6,575 nucleotides of DNA. Origin: Thermoprotei archaeon. Its GTDB lineage: Archaea > Thermoproteota > Thermoprotei_A > Sulfolobales > WANQ01. The notes beneath the pieces were generated by a model. The model ran no database searches and was not told where the DNA came from. It saw only the letters and a list, made by a program, of their open reading frames with translations. The first letter of the stretch is position 1. Each line of letters starts with the position of its first letter. The DNA is taken from contig JALWGO010000311.1 in the NCBI GenBank assembly GCA_027038805.1, forward strand, positions 1 to 6,575, in the 5' to 3' direction. This document shows positions 1-5,647 of the stretch, piece by piece. The position numbers and the translations under genes are program-made.

Positions 1-38
1 TTTGCTTAAAGAACCCGGCTTTCTATAGGAGATAGCAC

Positions 39-1046
39 GTGACCAAGACCATCGTTAAGATAAACTATGATATAATAGATGAAATAGCTAAGCGTATTAA
101 GGGCAAACTAAACATACCGTTAGATGACTTCACAGACCCCAAATACTATCCAAGTAAAAACGATGAACCAGAAAGTGTTCTTAGATACTTCTTCTTCATG
201 GTTGCAATAGACCATAGACTCAGTAGACCCAACCGTGACTATGAGGGCATAGTTGACGGGGAATTCTTTCATGGAGCTGACCTATTATACAGATTAGGGG
301 CTAAGAAGTACTACGAGGATCCCAAATGGTTTACGCCCGAAAATATGGCTAATCTAACTCTCGAATCAGTTAGGAACTGGTTAGCTGTAAGTAAACCAAA
401 GCCCGTTGAGCCTCCAGACCTAGAAGTACGCTTAATGCTTCTAAGGGATGCAGGACGTAAGCTCTTAAAACTATATGACGGCATGGTTATGAAAATCATA
501 GAAGAATCCAAGAACTATTTAAAAGCACTCCACGGCGGACTAATAGATAGATTAAAAGTATTTAGGGCATACGAGGACCCCGTTGAAAAGAAGCCATATC
601 TATTCTACAAGTTCATTAATAGGAGAGGGCTCTTCAACCCAGTTGATAGGGAGAACATAGAGATACCAGTTGACAATCATCTCACAAGAATAGCATTGAG
701 ACTTGGAATAATCGAAGTAGAAGGAGTATTGGAGAAGAAGATCTTGGAGAAGAGAGAAGTTGAGTGGTGGGAAGACGTTGTATTAAGAGTAGCTGTTAGG
801 AAAGCATACAAGCTTCTCGCAGAGAAAATAGGTGTTGATATAGTATTGCTAGACGACTTTCTATGGATGTTTGGGAGGACATGTTGTTTAAGAGATAAGC
901 CTTCTTGTAGAAAGTGTAGTGAGAAGTGTTCTAAAACTCCTTGGTGCGTGAACGGTAGATGTATTCTATATGATATATGTAGTGCTGGTAGAGGGTTAAA
1001 GCCATTATACTATGAGCACATGTATTTGAATACATGGTATTATTAG
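39..1046 (+). CDS. Putative HhH-GPD-like N-glycosylase with Fe-S cysteine cluster (335 aa)
   Basis: I do not recognise this gene by name. Seen: residues 211-224 read VDNHLTRIALRLGI, close to the catalytic-Asp segment of endonuclease III/MutY-type glycosylases (VDTHVxR..xRLG), with Asp212 in the catalytic position. Near the C-terminus is a cysteine-rich segment in which C283-x6-C290-x2-C293 matches the start of the endonuclease III [4Fe-4S] loop; C297, C303, C308 and C314 offer further ligands. No canonical helix-hairpin-helix (LPGVGxKTA) with its lysine is visible. The N-terminal half has FFHGADLLYRLG and DPKWFTPENMANLT (76-106), which faintly recalls the queuosine-salvage glycosylase family (DUF2419/Qng1), itself of glycosylase fold. 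Inference: an N-glycosylase-fold Fe-S protein acting on DNA or a modified nucleoside. The GTG start is supported by AGGAG at 27-31, 7 nt upstream. A pyrimidine-rich tract at 1048-1063 after the stop may aid termination. Family-level confidence is moderate; substrate unknown. Confidence 0.72.
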   Translation: MTKTIVKINYDIIDEIAKRIKGKLNIPLDDFTDPKYYPSKNDEPESVLRYFFFMVAIDHRLSRPNRDYEGIVDGEFFHGADLLYRLGAKKYYEDPKWFTPENMANLTLESVRNWLAVSKPKPVEPPDLEVRLMLLRDAGRKLLKLYDGMVMKIIEESKNYLKALHGGLIDRLKVFRAYEDPVEKKPYLFYKFINRRGLFNPVDRENIEIPVDNHLTRIALRLGIIEVEGVLEKKILEKREVEWWEDVVLRVAVRKAYKLLAEKIGVDIVLLDDFLWMFGRTCCLRDKPSCRKCSEKCSKTPWCVNGRCILYDICSAGRGLKPLYYEHMYLNTWYY

Positions 1047-1077
1047 CGTTTCTCCGCTTCTCCAATAGCCCATAGAG

Positions 1078-1087
1078 TTTTTAAATA
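1078..1087 (+). promoter_or_regulatory. Candidate TATA box for the ribbon-helix-helix gene
   Basis: TTTTTAAATA is the most A/T-only block in the gap after the first gene. Transcription starting about 25 nt downstream would begin near 1110, giving a leader of about 50 nt that carries the GGTGAT Shine-Dalgarno site at 1152-1157. The leader also holds three CTAT units (1129-1140). The assignment rests on composition and spacing only. Confidence 0.5.
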
Positions 1088-1162
1088 AAGCAATAACTTG
1101 ATACCTATTATAGCAGATATGGGTAACTCTATCTATCTATATTTACTCAATGGTGATATATT

Positions 1163-1360
1163 ATGGCTTCACGAGTACTACTAATAACATTTAAGGCTCC
1201 AAGAGAATTAATAGAAGAAGCAGATAAACTAGTGGAAGCCGGACTTTTTTCCAGTAGAAGCGAGGTTCTACGATATGCATTGAGTATGCTGATAAATAAT
1301 TATAGAACATACACTATGGGTCAAGAGAAATCTTCCTGGCATCCTCCTAGAACGCCTTGA
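1163..1360 (+). CDS. Ribbon-helix-helix (CopG/ParD/MetJ-type) DNA-binding protein
   Basis: A 65-residue protein with the full ribbon-helix-helix layout. A beta strand (VLLITFKAP, 5-13) would pair with that of a second subunit and lie in the DNA major groove. Helix A follows (RELIEEADKLVEAG, 14-27), then the hallmark turn and helix B (FSSRSEVLRYALSMLINNY, 29-47), with SRSEVLRYAL matching the CopG/NikR-like signature. The short C-terminal tail (48-65) is polar, proline-rich and without a recognisable domain. Known of the family: such proteins act as dimers on short palindromes and commonly repress their own genes. The ATG is preceded by GGTGAT at 1152-1157, 5 nt away, a good match to the archaeal anti-Shine-Dalgarno. 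It has its own candidate promoter and no adjacent toxin gene, so a stand-alone regulator is more likely than an antitoxin. Its targets are unknown. Confidence 0.85.
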   Translation: MASRVLLITFKAPRELIEEADKLVEAGLFSSRSEVLRYALSMLINNYRTYTMGQEKSSWHPPRTP

Positions 1361-1418
1361 TTTCCCCATAAATACATCTCAATAATTATCTAGAGCGCCG
1401 AGAAGCCTATCAAGAAGC

Positions 1419-1425
1419 TTTAAGA
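1419..1425 (+). promoter_or_regulatory. Candidate TATA box for the winged-helix gene
   Basis: TTTAAGA lies in the 110-bp gap between the ribbon-helix-helix gene and the next gene. A start about 25 nt downstream (near 1446-1448) would give a leader of about 23-25 nt before ATG 1471. An alternative A/T block, CATAAATA (about 1368-1375), is further away. Weak evidence from composition and spacing. Confidence 0.35.
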
Positions 1426-1460
1426 GTATAGAAGTAAAGATGGGAGTATTTTAGGGGAAC

Positions 1461-1465
1461 GGTGA
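1461..1465 (+). promoter_or_regulatory. Shine-Dalgarno site that favours ATG 1471
   Basis: GGTGA sits 5 nt before ATG 1471, the same motif and spacing as the GGTGAT site of the upstream ribbon-helix-helix gene. The alternative in-frame start, GTG at 1462, overlaps this motif and would have to rely on AGGGG (1453-1457) only 4 nt away. This favours the ATG. Confidence 0.55.
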
Positions 1466-1470
1466 CGGCT

Positions 1471-1743
1471 ATGAGTAAGAGGTATCCAGAAGAAATTGAG
1501 CGGATAAGAAAGAGTTTATCAGGAGACGAGTTGAAAGTCTTTGATTATTTTCTACGAAACATTTCTGTTGGTGAAATAATAGCTGTAAGAGAGTTACAAT
1601 ACCGCTATAAGGTTGAGAGACCACTTGAAGTAATATTTAGACTCATAAACAAGGGTTTAATCGAGAAAGGTGAGGGATGCTACAACTTATCTAAGGAGTT
1701 GAGAGAACTCTTATGGAGCCGAGGTTTTAAAGCAAGGTATTGA
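1471..1743 (+). CDS. Small winged-helix-like protein, 90 aa, convergent with herA
   Basis: Not a gene I can name. From ATG 1471 the protein begins MSKRYPEE. It reads as a compact winged-helix domain: a first helix (DELKVFDYFLRN), a second (IIAVRELQYRYKV), a putative recognition helix (RPLEVIFRLINKGLI), a short wing (EKGEGCYNL) and a final basic helix (SKELRELLWSRGFKARY). The phrase LINKGLIEKGEGCYNLS is typical of winged-helix ends (RLxxKGLIE...G.Y.LT). Inference: a DNA-binding regulator or chromatin-associated protein. GTG 1462 would add three residues and cannot be excluded. The last 17 bp overlap the 3' end of herA on the opposite strand, so full-length transcripts of the two genes would be complementary at their ends. 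No metal-binding cysteines or membrane segments are seen. Confidence 0.75.
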   Translation: MSKRYPEEIERIRKSLSGDELKVFDYFLRNISVGEIIAVRELQYRYKVERPLEVIFRLINKGLIEKGEGCYNLSKELRELLWSRGFKARY

Positions 1744-3865
1744 GAGGTCTAAGGCTTATAGCTTTTCTAAGTTCTTCTGGTTCTACTTTTCGTTGATGTA
1801 TAGCTCCGAGGAGAAGGGCTATTACGTGCTTGCATGGATGATTTACTCTTCTCTCACACTCACAGCGCCATGAACCTTCACTTAAACGTATTTCAACATC
1901 GCATCCGTCAACTTGGCCTGCTATTGTACCTAGTTCTCCATCGTATCGGAGGTCTGTGATCTTGTCTTCTAATAGAATGTTTAGTGCTGATTCAAGTATG
2001 TTTTCGTGTAATGTTATATTAGGTGATAGAATATTGGCGAGACCTTCCAGTAATTTTTCATTAGAGTCGATGTTTATTTCGAAGACCTTGCCGACAGCTC
2101 TCCTTAGATCGGCTAGTAGTCTTATTTTATTTATCTTTGATCTAATAGCATTACTCCATTCTTCTACAACATTTATGTCTGCTCCAGCATAGTCTAATAC
2201 CCTATCCCTAACCCTAATCATAACGGGTGCTGGTGCAAGCGGGCCTACTACAACAACTTCTCCTGGATTAAGTGCTGGTAAGTTATCTAGAAGATCTTGA
2301 CTTAACTGTTCACTAGCATCTCTTACTGCGTCTTGGTCTCTCGGGTTGACTATTCTTGAGATTATCTGGGATTGACACTGACTTAATAAGTCGGAGTCTA
2401 TTTTACTTGGACGCTGTGTTATTGCTACAAGAAATACGCCGAACTTTCTTCCCTCAGCAGCTATCTTAGATATTATTTCTCTGCTCCAAGTATCCTCATA
2501 GCTCTTTGGTGGGGCAAACCTATGGGCTTCCTCAAGTATTATTACTATGGGGTAGGGGTATTTCTCTCCCCTAAAACCGCGCTTATGTCTTACTCTCGCA
2601 TTGAATACCCTCGTTAAGATATTGTTTACAAGATGGTCTTGTACTTCTTTTCGTAGCCCGCTTAGATTGAATATCGTGACGTGTCCGGGTCTTAATATCT
2701 CTCTTAATGGGATTGTTTCTGAACCGTATACTCCAATCCTCATGAGGTTCTCAATATACCTTATAACATCGTATCCCGTATCAATGTCGCGTTTTAATCC
2801 AAGCCAGAGTCTTCTCAAGCTAAGATCTATTCTATTCTTGTATCCAACGTCTTTTTCGAGGTTACCGAGATCTATATTCATTTTCTCTTTTAATAGTTTG
2901 GAGAAGTTGACCTTAAAGTTATTAAGAGACTTACTACGCGTTGGGAGAGTTTCCAAAGACATAATAGCTGTTTCTATAAAGTCTTCTAACGCTTTTGGCG
3001 TAATGAGCTTGGGGTCATTAAACGCCTCATAGAGAACGTCTGCAAGTGTTTTTGCTCCATAGAGTACCGCTTTCTGTCTATGAGCATTAGCTGGTATGCC
3101 TGCAATTGCTGCTAGCTCCTCTAGGCTCAAATTCCTTATACTTATACGGTATAATATATCGCCTTCTTGATCCCTATGCCCTTTCAACACTATTGCTGAG
3201 TCCCGGTATTCCTCACCAAGTAAGTGGATCGTCTCCTTTATCTTAACATATTCTCCATGGGGATCGAGTACTAGTATAGTTGCTCCTTTTTTCAGCAATT
3301 CTTCTATTAACACTATACTAGTCCACGTCTTACCCGATCCCGTTGCTGCTATTATTGCTATGTGTCTATTGACTCCCTTCATGTTTAAGTATATTGGAAC
3401 AGTGGGGCGTGTTATAAGAAAACCAAGGTGTAGTCCTTGTTCTGCTGGTACGCTATAAAATTCTTGGAGGAGTTTATCGGGAGCCTTGTAGACCCATGTG
3501 TTAGCAGGGGGTGCATGTCTAAGTGTATATATCTTGTCCTTCCATTTATAGCCTAGTATCCTTGCAATAGCTATTACTTGATCCTGGGTTTGTGTATCCG
3601 TTACCCCCTCAACAACACTCCAGGGAAGATTAGGGTTTAAGCCTATATCCTTTCTCTTTATAGCTCTTATCTGCGCTATCACCTTAACTTTTGCGGGTTC
3701 CCTCTCACCTGGCGGTATTTCATCTAATTCTATAAACACGTACTCGTAGAGTGGCGGGGGATTCAGGGGGTTTATAGACATTACGAAGTAGGATGGCGTG
3801 GATTCTCCGGTAATTCTCCCTATTACCTCCGGGCTACCGTAGCCATTGTTTTCTGGTAACGTCAA
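1727..3865 (-). CDS. herA: HerA bipolar DNA translocase/helicase with C-terminal SWIM zinc-binding domain
   Basis: HerA is the hexameric FtsK/VirB4-class ATPase that works with NurA, downstream of Mre11-Rad50, in 5'-end resection of DNA breaks. Domains seen: an N-terminal HAS-type beta barrel (about 10-150); Walker A AATGSGKT (173-180) in the HIAIIAATGSGKT context; DPHGEY (201-206); a helical insertion (about 245-375); Walker B VIILEEAHRF (441-450) with Glu445/Glu446; AEGRKFG (470-476) and TQRP (483-486), the usual trans-acting Arg/sensor region. Unusually, the protein continues to 712 residues, whereas family members are generally about 500-580. The extension ends in a SWIM domain with C668, C670, C678 and H680 (CxC-x7-CxH). 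Start: TTG 3865 follows GGAGG (3874-3878) by 8 nt, the site lying inside the 3' end of nurA. The gap to nurA is 3 nt, so co-transcription and translational coupling are likely. The 3' end overlaps the convergent winged-helix gene. Confidence 0.96.
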   Translation of the reverse strand: MTLPENNGYGSPEVIGRITGESTPSYFVMSINPLNPPPLYEYVFIELDEIPPGEREPAKVKVIAQIRAIKRKDIGLNPNLPWSVVEGVTDTQTQDQVIAIARILGYKWKDKIYTLRHAPPANTWVYKAPDKLLQEFYSVPAEQGLHLGFLITRPTVPIYLNMKGVNRHIAIIAATGSGKTWTSIVLIEELLKKGATILVLDPHGEYVKIKETIHLLGEEYRDSAIVLKGHRDQEGDILYRISIRNLSLEELAAIAGIPANAHRQKAVLYGAKTLADVLYEAFNDPKLITPKALEDFIETAIMSLETLPTRSKSLNNFKVNFSKLLKEKMNIDLGNLEKDVGYKNRIDLSLRRLWLGLKRDIDTGYDVIRYIENLMRIGVYGSETIPLREILRPGHVTIFNLSGLRKEVQDHLVNNILTRVFNARVRHKRGFRGEKYPYPIVIILEEAHRFAPPKSYEDTWSREIISKIAAEGRKFGVFLVAITQRPSKIDSDLLSQCQSQIISRIVNPRDQDAVRDASEQLSQDLLDNLPALNPGEVVVVGPLAPAPVMIRVRDRVLDYAGADINVVEEWSNAIRSKINKIRLLADLRRAVGKVFEINIDSNEKLLEGLANILSPNITLHENILESALNILLEDKITDLRYDGELGTIAGQVDGCDVEIRLSEGSWRCECERRVNHPCKHVIALLLGAIHQRKVEPEELRKAISLRPLNTLL

Positions 3866-3868
3866 TGG

Positions 3869-5173
3869 CTAGGCCTCCATGCTATATCTTCTTGTAAAGG
3901 GTATCTTTAAGTGCTTTCTACTAAGCTGAGCCTCTATATACCTTATATAATATAAGAATTGTTTTCGTGAAAGCTTGGCATAGTTGTGTGCATACATTAG
4001 CCATAGGTTGTAGAAGCGTCTTCCCTTGTAATCTCTATACAATAATTCTATTATTTTATTGAAATAGGGGGTCTCCTCTACAAATCTCCGGGACCCTATG
4101 GTCTCTATAATGTTCTTCTGGGAAACTACTTCAACCATTAATGGTGGCTCGTTTTCCGAAACCTTTACGTATGATAGTATAGGGGTTTTCAAGTCCTCAA
4201 TTCTATTCATAACAGTCTCTACTAGATCATTGAATTCTTCTTGTTTTTCTCGGAAGGGGTATAAGTTCATTGTTTCGGAAAACAATTGTTTGATATAGAT
4301 CTTATCCTTAAGTCTCTTTACTGGTTCAGCTAGTGCTCCGAGAAGTAAGGGTTTCGTGTATCCCTTCTCAGATCCAACTAAATCCATAATTAATTGTACA
4401 TCCTTGTAGCTAGTATCTAATATAAGGTTAAGCATGGATTTAAGTTCTGGTTCATCCGACTCCTTATATATTCTTAAGAAAATCCTCCTATTCCCTACAG
4501 GGTATTTTTCCATGAGGTTAGCGAGTCGAGGATATTTTTCCTTAAAGTAAACGTATGCTAGGTATTCTTTAAGTACCTTTAAGGTGGAATCCTTGCTAAC
4601 AAAGGCTATTAGAATATTTTTCTTCTCAACATGTTTTAATAAGTTTATTAGTTCTACCATTGTTTCTAGTAACCTATCGAGTAAGTAGAATTCGCCTAAG
4701 CCTACTCTATCTGGTTTAGAAATTATCTTGAATAGTTTTGTAAATAGGTAATTTATCTGTACATAGAGGCTTCCATCCATTAGTAATATAGAGTTAGGTA
4801 GTAGGTATTGTACTGCTTTTTGAGCTACTTTTAATTCGGTTAGCATGCGTAGTACGTCTAAATATCCTCTCGCTCTATACTTCAGAATATCTATTAATAG
4901 CTCTCTACTAGGATTAGATCTACTCGAATAAACGGCTACGGCTCTTGCAATGTACAAGCCGCCGCCGCCTAAGAGATCAGCATATCCTCCTCCACCATCT
5001 ACTGCAGCTAAGTCTACCTTATCTAGGCTTGTATCTATTTCTCTATTGATCCACCACTCACTGATTTTGTCTTTAATCCATGAGGGTATGCTTGTCATGC
5101 TATTATACTTTCTTATAAGTTCTTCAACTATAGAAAGTTCGCTGGCAATAATATCGAAGAACCAATCTGTCAA
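3869..5173 (-). CDS. nurA: NurA 5'-3' nuclease
   Basis: NurA is the Mn-dependent RNase H-like nuclease that docks as a dimer on the HerA hexamer and degrades the 5' strand at DNA ends. Seen in the 434-residue product: motif I VDLAAVDGGGGYADLLGGGG (53-72) with the catalytic Asp59; Glu113 (LTELKVAQKA) and Asp133 (ILLMDGSLY), which fit the spacing of the acidic triad in Sulfolobus NurA; the FVSKDSTLKVL segment (191-201); and a conserved His396 in MYAHNYAKLSRK near the C-terminus. The length is slightly above the roughly 340-400 common in the family. The N-terminal helix (1-30) precedes the catalytic core and would include the HerA-contact region. Start TTG 5173 follows GGGGAG (5182-5187) by 8 nt. 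It is the first gene of the nurA-herA pair; the SWIM gene upstream is separated by 167 bp holding a candidate promoter and a candidate sRNA gene. The nuclease appears intact. Confidence 0.95.
   Translation of the reverse strand: MTDWFFDIIASELSIVEELIRKYNSMTSIPSWIKDKISEWWINREIDTSLDKVDLAAVDGGGGYADLLGGGGLYIARAVAVYSSRSNPSRELLIDILKYRARGYLDVLRMLTELKVAQKAVQYLLPNSILLMDGSLYVQINYLFTKLFKIISKPDRVGLGEFYLLDRLLETMVELINLLKHVEKKNILIAFVSKDSTLKVLKEYLAYVYFKEKYPRLANLMEKYPVGNRRIFLRIYKESDEPELKSMLNLILDTSYKDVQLIMDLVGSEKGYTKPLLLGALAEPVKRLKDKIYIKQLFSETMNLYPFREKQEEFNDLVETVMNRIEDLKTPILSYVKVSENEPPLMVEVVSQKNIIETIGSRRFVEETPYFNKIIELLYRDYKGRRFYNLWLMYAHNYAKLSRKQFLYYIRYIEAQLSRKHLKIPFTRRYSMEA
3874..3878 (-). promoter_or_regulatory. 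Shine-Dalgarno site supporting the TTG start of herA
   Basis: On the minus strand GGAGG lies 8 nt before TTG 3865, inside the last codons of nurA. The next in-frame Met is at residue 29, inside the HAS barrel, so the TTG start is well supported despite the unusual codon. Confidence 0.7.
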
Positions 5174-5181
5174 ATACTGTT

Positions 5182-5187
5182 CTCCCC
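5182..5187 (-). promoter_or_regulatory. Shine-Dalgarno site supporting the TTG start of nurA
   Basis: On the minus strand GGGGAG lies 8 nt before TTG 5173, the same spacing as the herA site. A second purine block, GGAGG (5191-5195), is a little further upstream. No ATG or GTG in this frame gives a better start while keeping the N-terminal helix. Confidence 0.65.
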
Positions 5188-5220
5188 GCTCCTCCTTGAA
5201 TGTACAGAGTACGTAATACC

Positions 5221-5226
5221 TTATAA
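5221..5226 (-). promoter_or_regulatory. Candidate TATA element upstream of nurA (palindromic, may also serve the sRNA)
   Basis: TTATAA is self-complementary. Read leftward, it would place the nurA transcript start near 5198, giving a leader of about 24 nt that contains both purine-rich Shine-Dalgarno blocks. Read rightward, it would start transcripts near 5249, a few nt before the C box of the candidate sRNA. A second leftward TATA-like block, CTTTATAC (5237-5244), overlaps the left arm of the inverted repeat and would give a leader of about 40 nt. Which one is used cannot be decided here. Confidence 0.4.
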
Positions 5227-5238
5227 CGTGTTCCGTGT

Positions 5239-5349
5239 ATAAAGTGACCTAGGCTATGATGAGCACGACTCTCTCAGAAACCCGGGGATGTTGGAGGAGG
5301 TTTCGGCTGAGCACATCTATCTTATCTACGACATATAAGGTCACTTTAT
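5239..5349. repeat. Perfect 12-bp inverted repeat flanking the sRNA candidate
   Basis: ATAAAGTGACCT (5239-5250) is the exact reverse complement of AGGTCACTTTAT (5338-5349), with 87 bp between the arms. The left arm overlaps a TATA-like block in front of nurA. The right arm includes the stop codon of the SWIM gene. The arms could pair in a read-through transcript of either strand, enclosing the sRNA region, or be two oppositely oriented copies of a protein-binding site. The match is certain; its function is not. Confidence 0.6.
5256..5310 (+). ncRNA. Candidate C/D box guide sRNA
   Basis: Reading the + strand: C box ATGATGA (5256-5262, a perfect RUGAUGA), a 12-nt guide (5263-5274), D' box CAGA (5275-5278, one change from CUGA), a 9-nt spacer, C' box ATGTTGG (5288-5294, five of seven consensus positions), a 12-nt guide (5295-5306) and D box CTGA (5307-5310). 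Two 12-nt inter-box distances are the established geometry of archaeal C/D box sRNAs, in which L7Ae, Nop5 and fibrillarin direct 2'-O-methylation opposite the fifth guide nucleotide from D/D'. Implied targets are AGAGAGUCGUGC (D' guide) and CCGAAACCUCCU (D guide); I cannot assign them to an rRNA or tRNA. The 55-nt core is 30/55 G+C, above the AT-rich flanks. TTATAA (5221-5226) is suitably placed as a TATA box and a T-rich tract (about 5345-5352) as a terminator. The flanking k-turn stem is weak, and CTCA (5273-5276) could be read as D' instead. Confidence 0.5.
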
Positions 5350-5616
5350 TTTAATGCTACCCAGTAGTCCCCGTTTCCTAAGCTCTAATAACATAGATAC
5401 TATGTGCTTGCACGGTTTCCCCGTAATTAAATAGTAATTACATGTACAATAGTATTTATCTCCCGTTAACGATACATGTGTTATGTGTATATCATTGCTT
5501 CCTCGGAAGACGCCGATATAGTATCTACCTTGCTTTCTTATATACAGTAGCTTTGTGTTCAACGTGTTTATAGCTCTATAAAGTTTCCCATGTTCTACTG
5601 CAAGAATTGTCCCCAT
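5341..5616 (-). CDS. Small stand-alone SWIM zinc-finger protein, 91 aa
   Basis: The protein is little more than one SWIM domain. A beta-rich N-terminal half (TKLLYIRKQGRYYIGVFRGSN, then DIHITHVSLTGDKYY) leads into C57-x-C59, nine residues, C69-x-H71 (KYYCTC...GKPCKHI), followed by the usual hydrophobic helix (HIVSMLLELRKRGLL). SWIM domains bind zinc and mediate DNA or protein contacts; eukaryotic SWS1, a Rad51-paralogue partner, is one example. Position just upstream of nurA-herA, whose HerA carries its own SWIM domain, suggests a recombination/repair role, which is inference. ATG 5616 abuts GGGGGAGG with no spacer, too close for a normal Shine-Dalgarno site; the TATA box at 5641-5647 instead predicts a transcript starting about at the ATG, i.e. 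leaderless. TTG 5562 is a poorer alternative start because it would remove part of the beta region. Confidence 0.88.
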   Translation of the reverse strand: MGTILAVEHGKLYRAINTLNTKLLYIRKQGRYYIGVFRGSNDIHITHVSLTGDKYYCTCNYYLITGKPCKHIVSMLLELRKRGLLGSIKIK

Positions 5617-5619
5617 CCT

Positions 5620-5639
5620 CCCCCTAATAGAGTAGGGGG
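5620..5639. repeat. 7-bp palindrome between TATA box and start codon of the SWIM gene (possible operator)
   Basis: CCCCCTA (5620-5626) and TAGGGGG (5633-5639) are exact reverse complements separated by 6 bp. The element fills the space between the SWIM-gene TATA box and its predicted transcript start, where a bound protein would block RNA polymerase recruitment, a common mode of archaeal repression. It is G/C-rich in an AT-rich region. A hairpin role is less likely because most of it would lie upstream of the transcript. Confidence 0.5.
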
Positions 5640-5640
5640 G

Positions 5641-5647
5641 TATATAA
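5641..5647 (-). promoter_or_regulatory. TATA box of the SWIM gene
   Basis: Minus-strand TTATATA lies with its centre 28 bp before the ATG at 5616. With the archaeal TATA-to-start distance of about 25-27 bp, transcription would begin within a few nt of the ATG. This fits a leaderless mRNA and indicates that the SWIM gene has its own promoter rather than depending only on the upstream gene. Confidence 0.55.

Noticed and set aside
311..511. Minus-strand 66-residue frame inside the first gene
   Set aside because: Antisense to a gene with good family motifs; composition typical of a shadow frame.
1115..1140. CTAT tandem units and a 5-bp AGATA/TATCT inverted repeat in the ribbon-helix-helix leader
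   Set aside because: Too short to distinguish from chance in AT-rich DNA; could be an autoregulatory site but nothing supports it.
1163..1743. Toxin-antitoxin pair made of the ribbon-helix-helix protein and the winged-helix protein
   Set aside because: The genes are separated by about 110 bp with a separate candidate promoter, and the second protein has no RelE, PIN or other toxin motif.
1956..3032. Plus-strand open frames opposite herA (78 and 143 residues)
   Set aside because: They lie wholly antisense to an unmistakable HerA sequence, have low-complexity Ser/Leu-rich translations and no plausible ribosome sites; shadows of the real gene.
1727..5173. HerA-nuclease anti-phage defence module (as in Sir2-HerA or DUF4297-HerA systems)
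   Set aside because: The partner is a canonical NurA with an intact catalytic triad, and no mobile-element or defence-island genes are nearby; this is the housekeeping archaeal resection pair.
4098..5216. Plus-strand open frames opposite nurA (66 and 88 residues)
   Set aside because: Antisense to the conserved NurA motifs. The proline-rich stretch in one is simply the complement of the glycine codons in NurA motif I.
5174..5340. tRNA or H/ACA RNA in the nurA-SWIM gap
   Set aside because: No cloverleaf, no A/B-box-like TψC sequence and no ACA hairpin was found; only the C/D box pattern fits.
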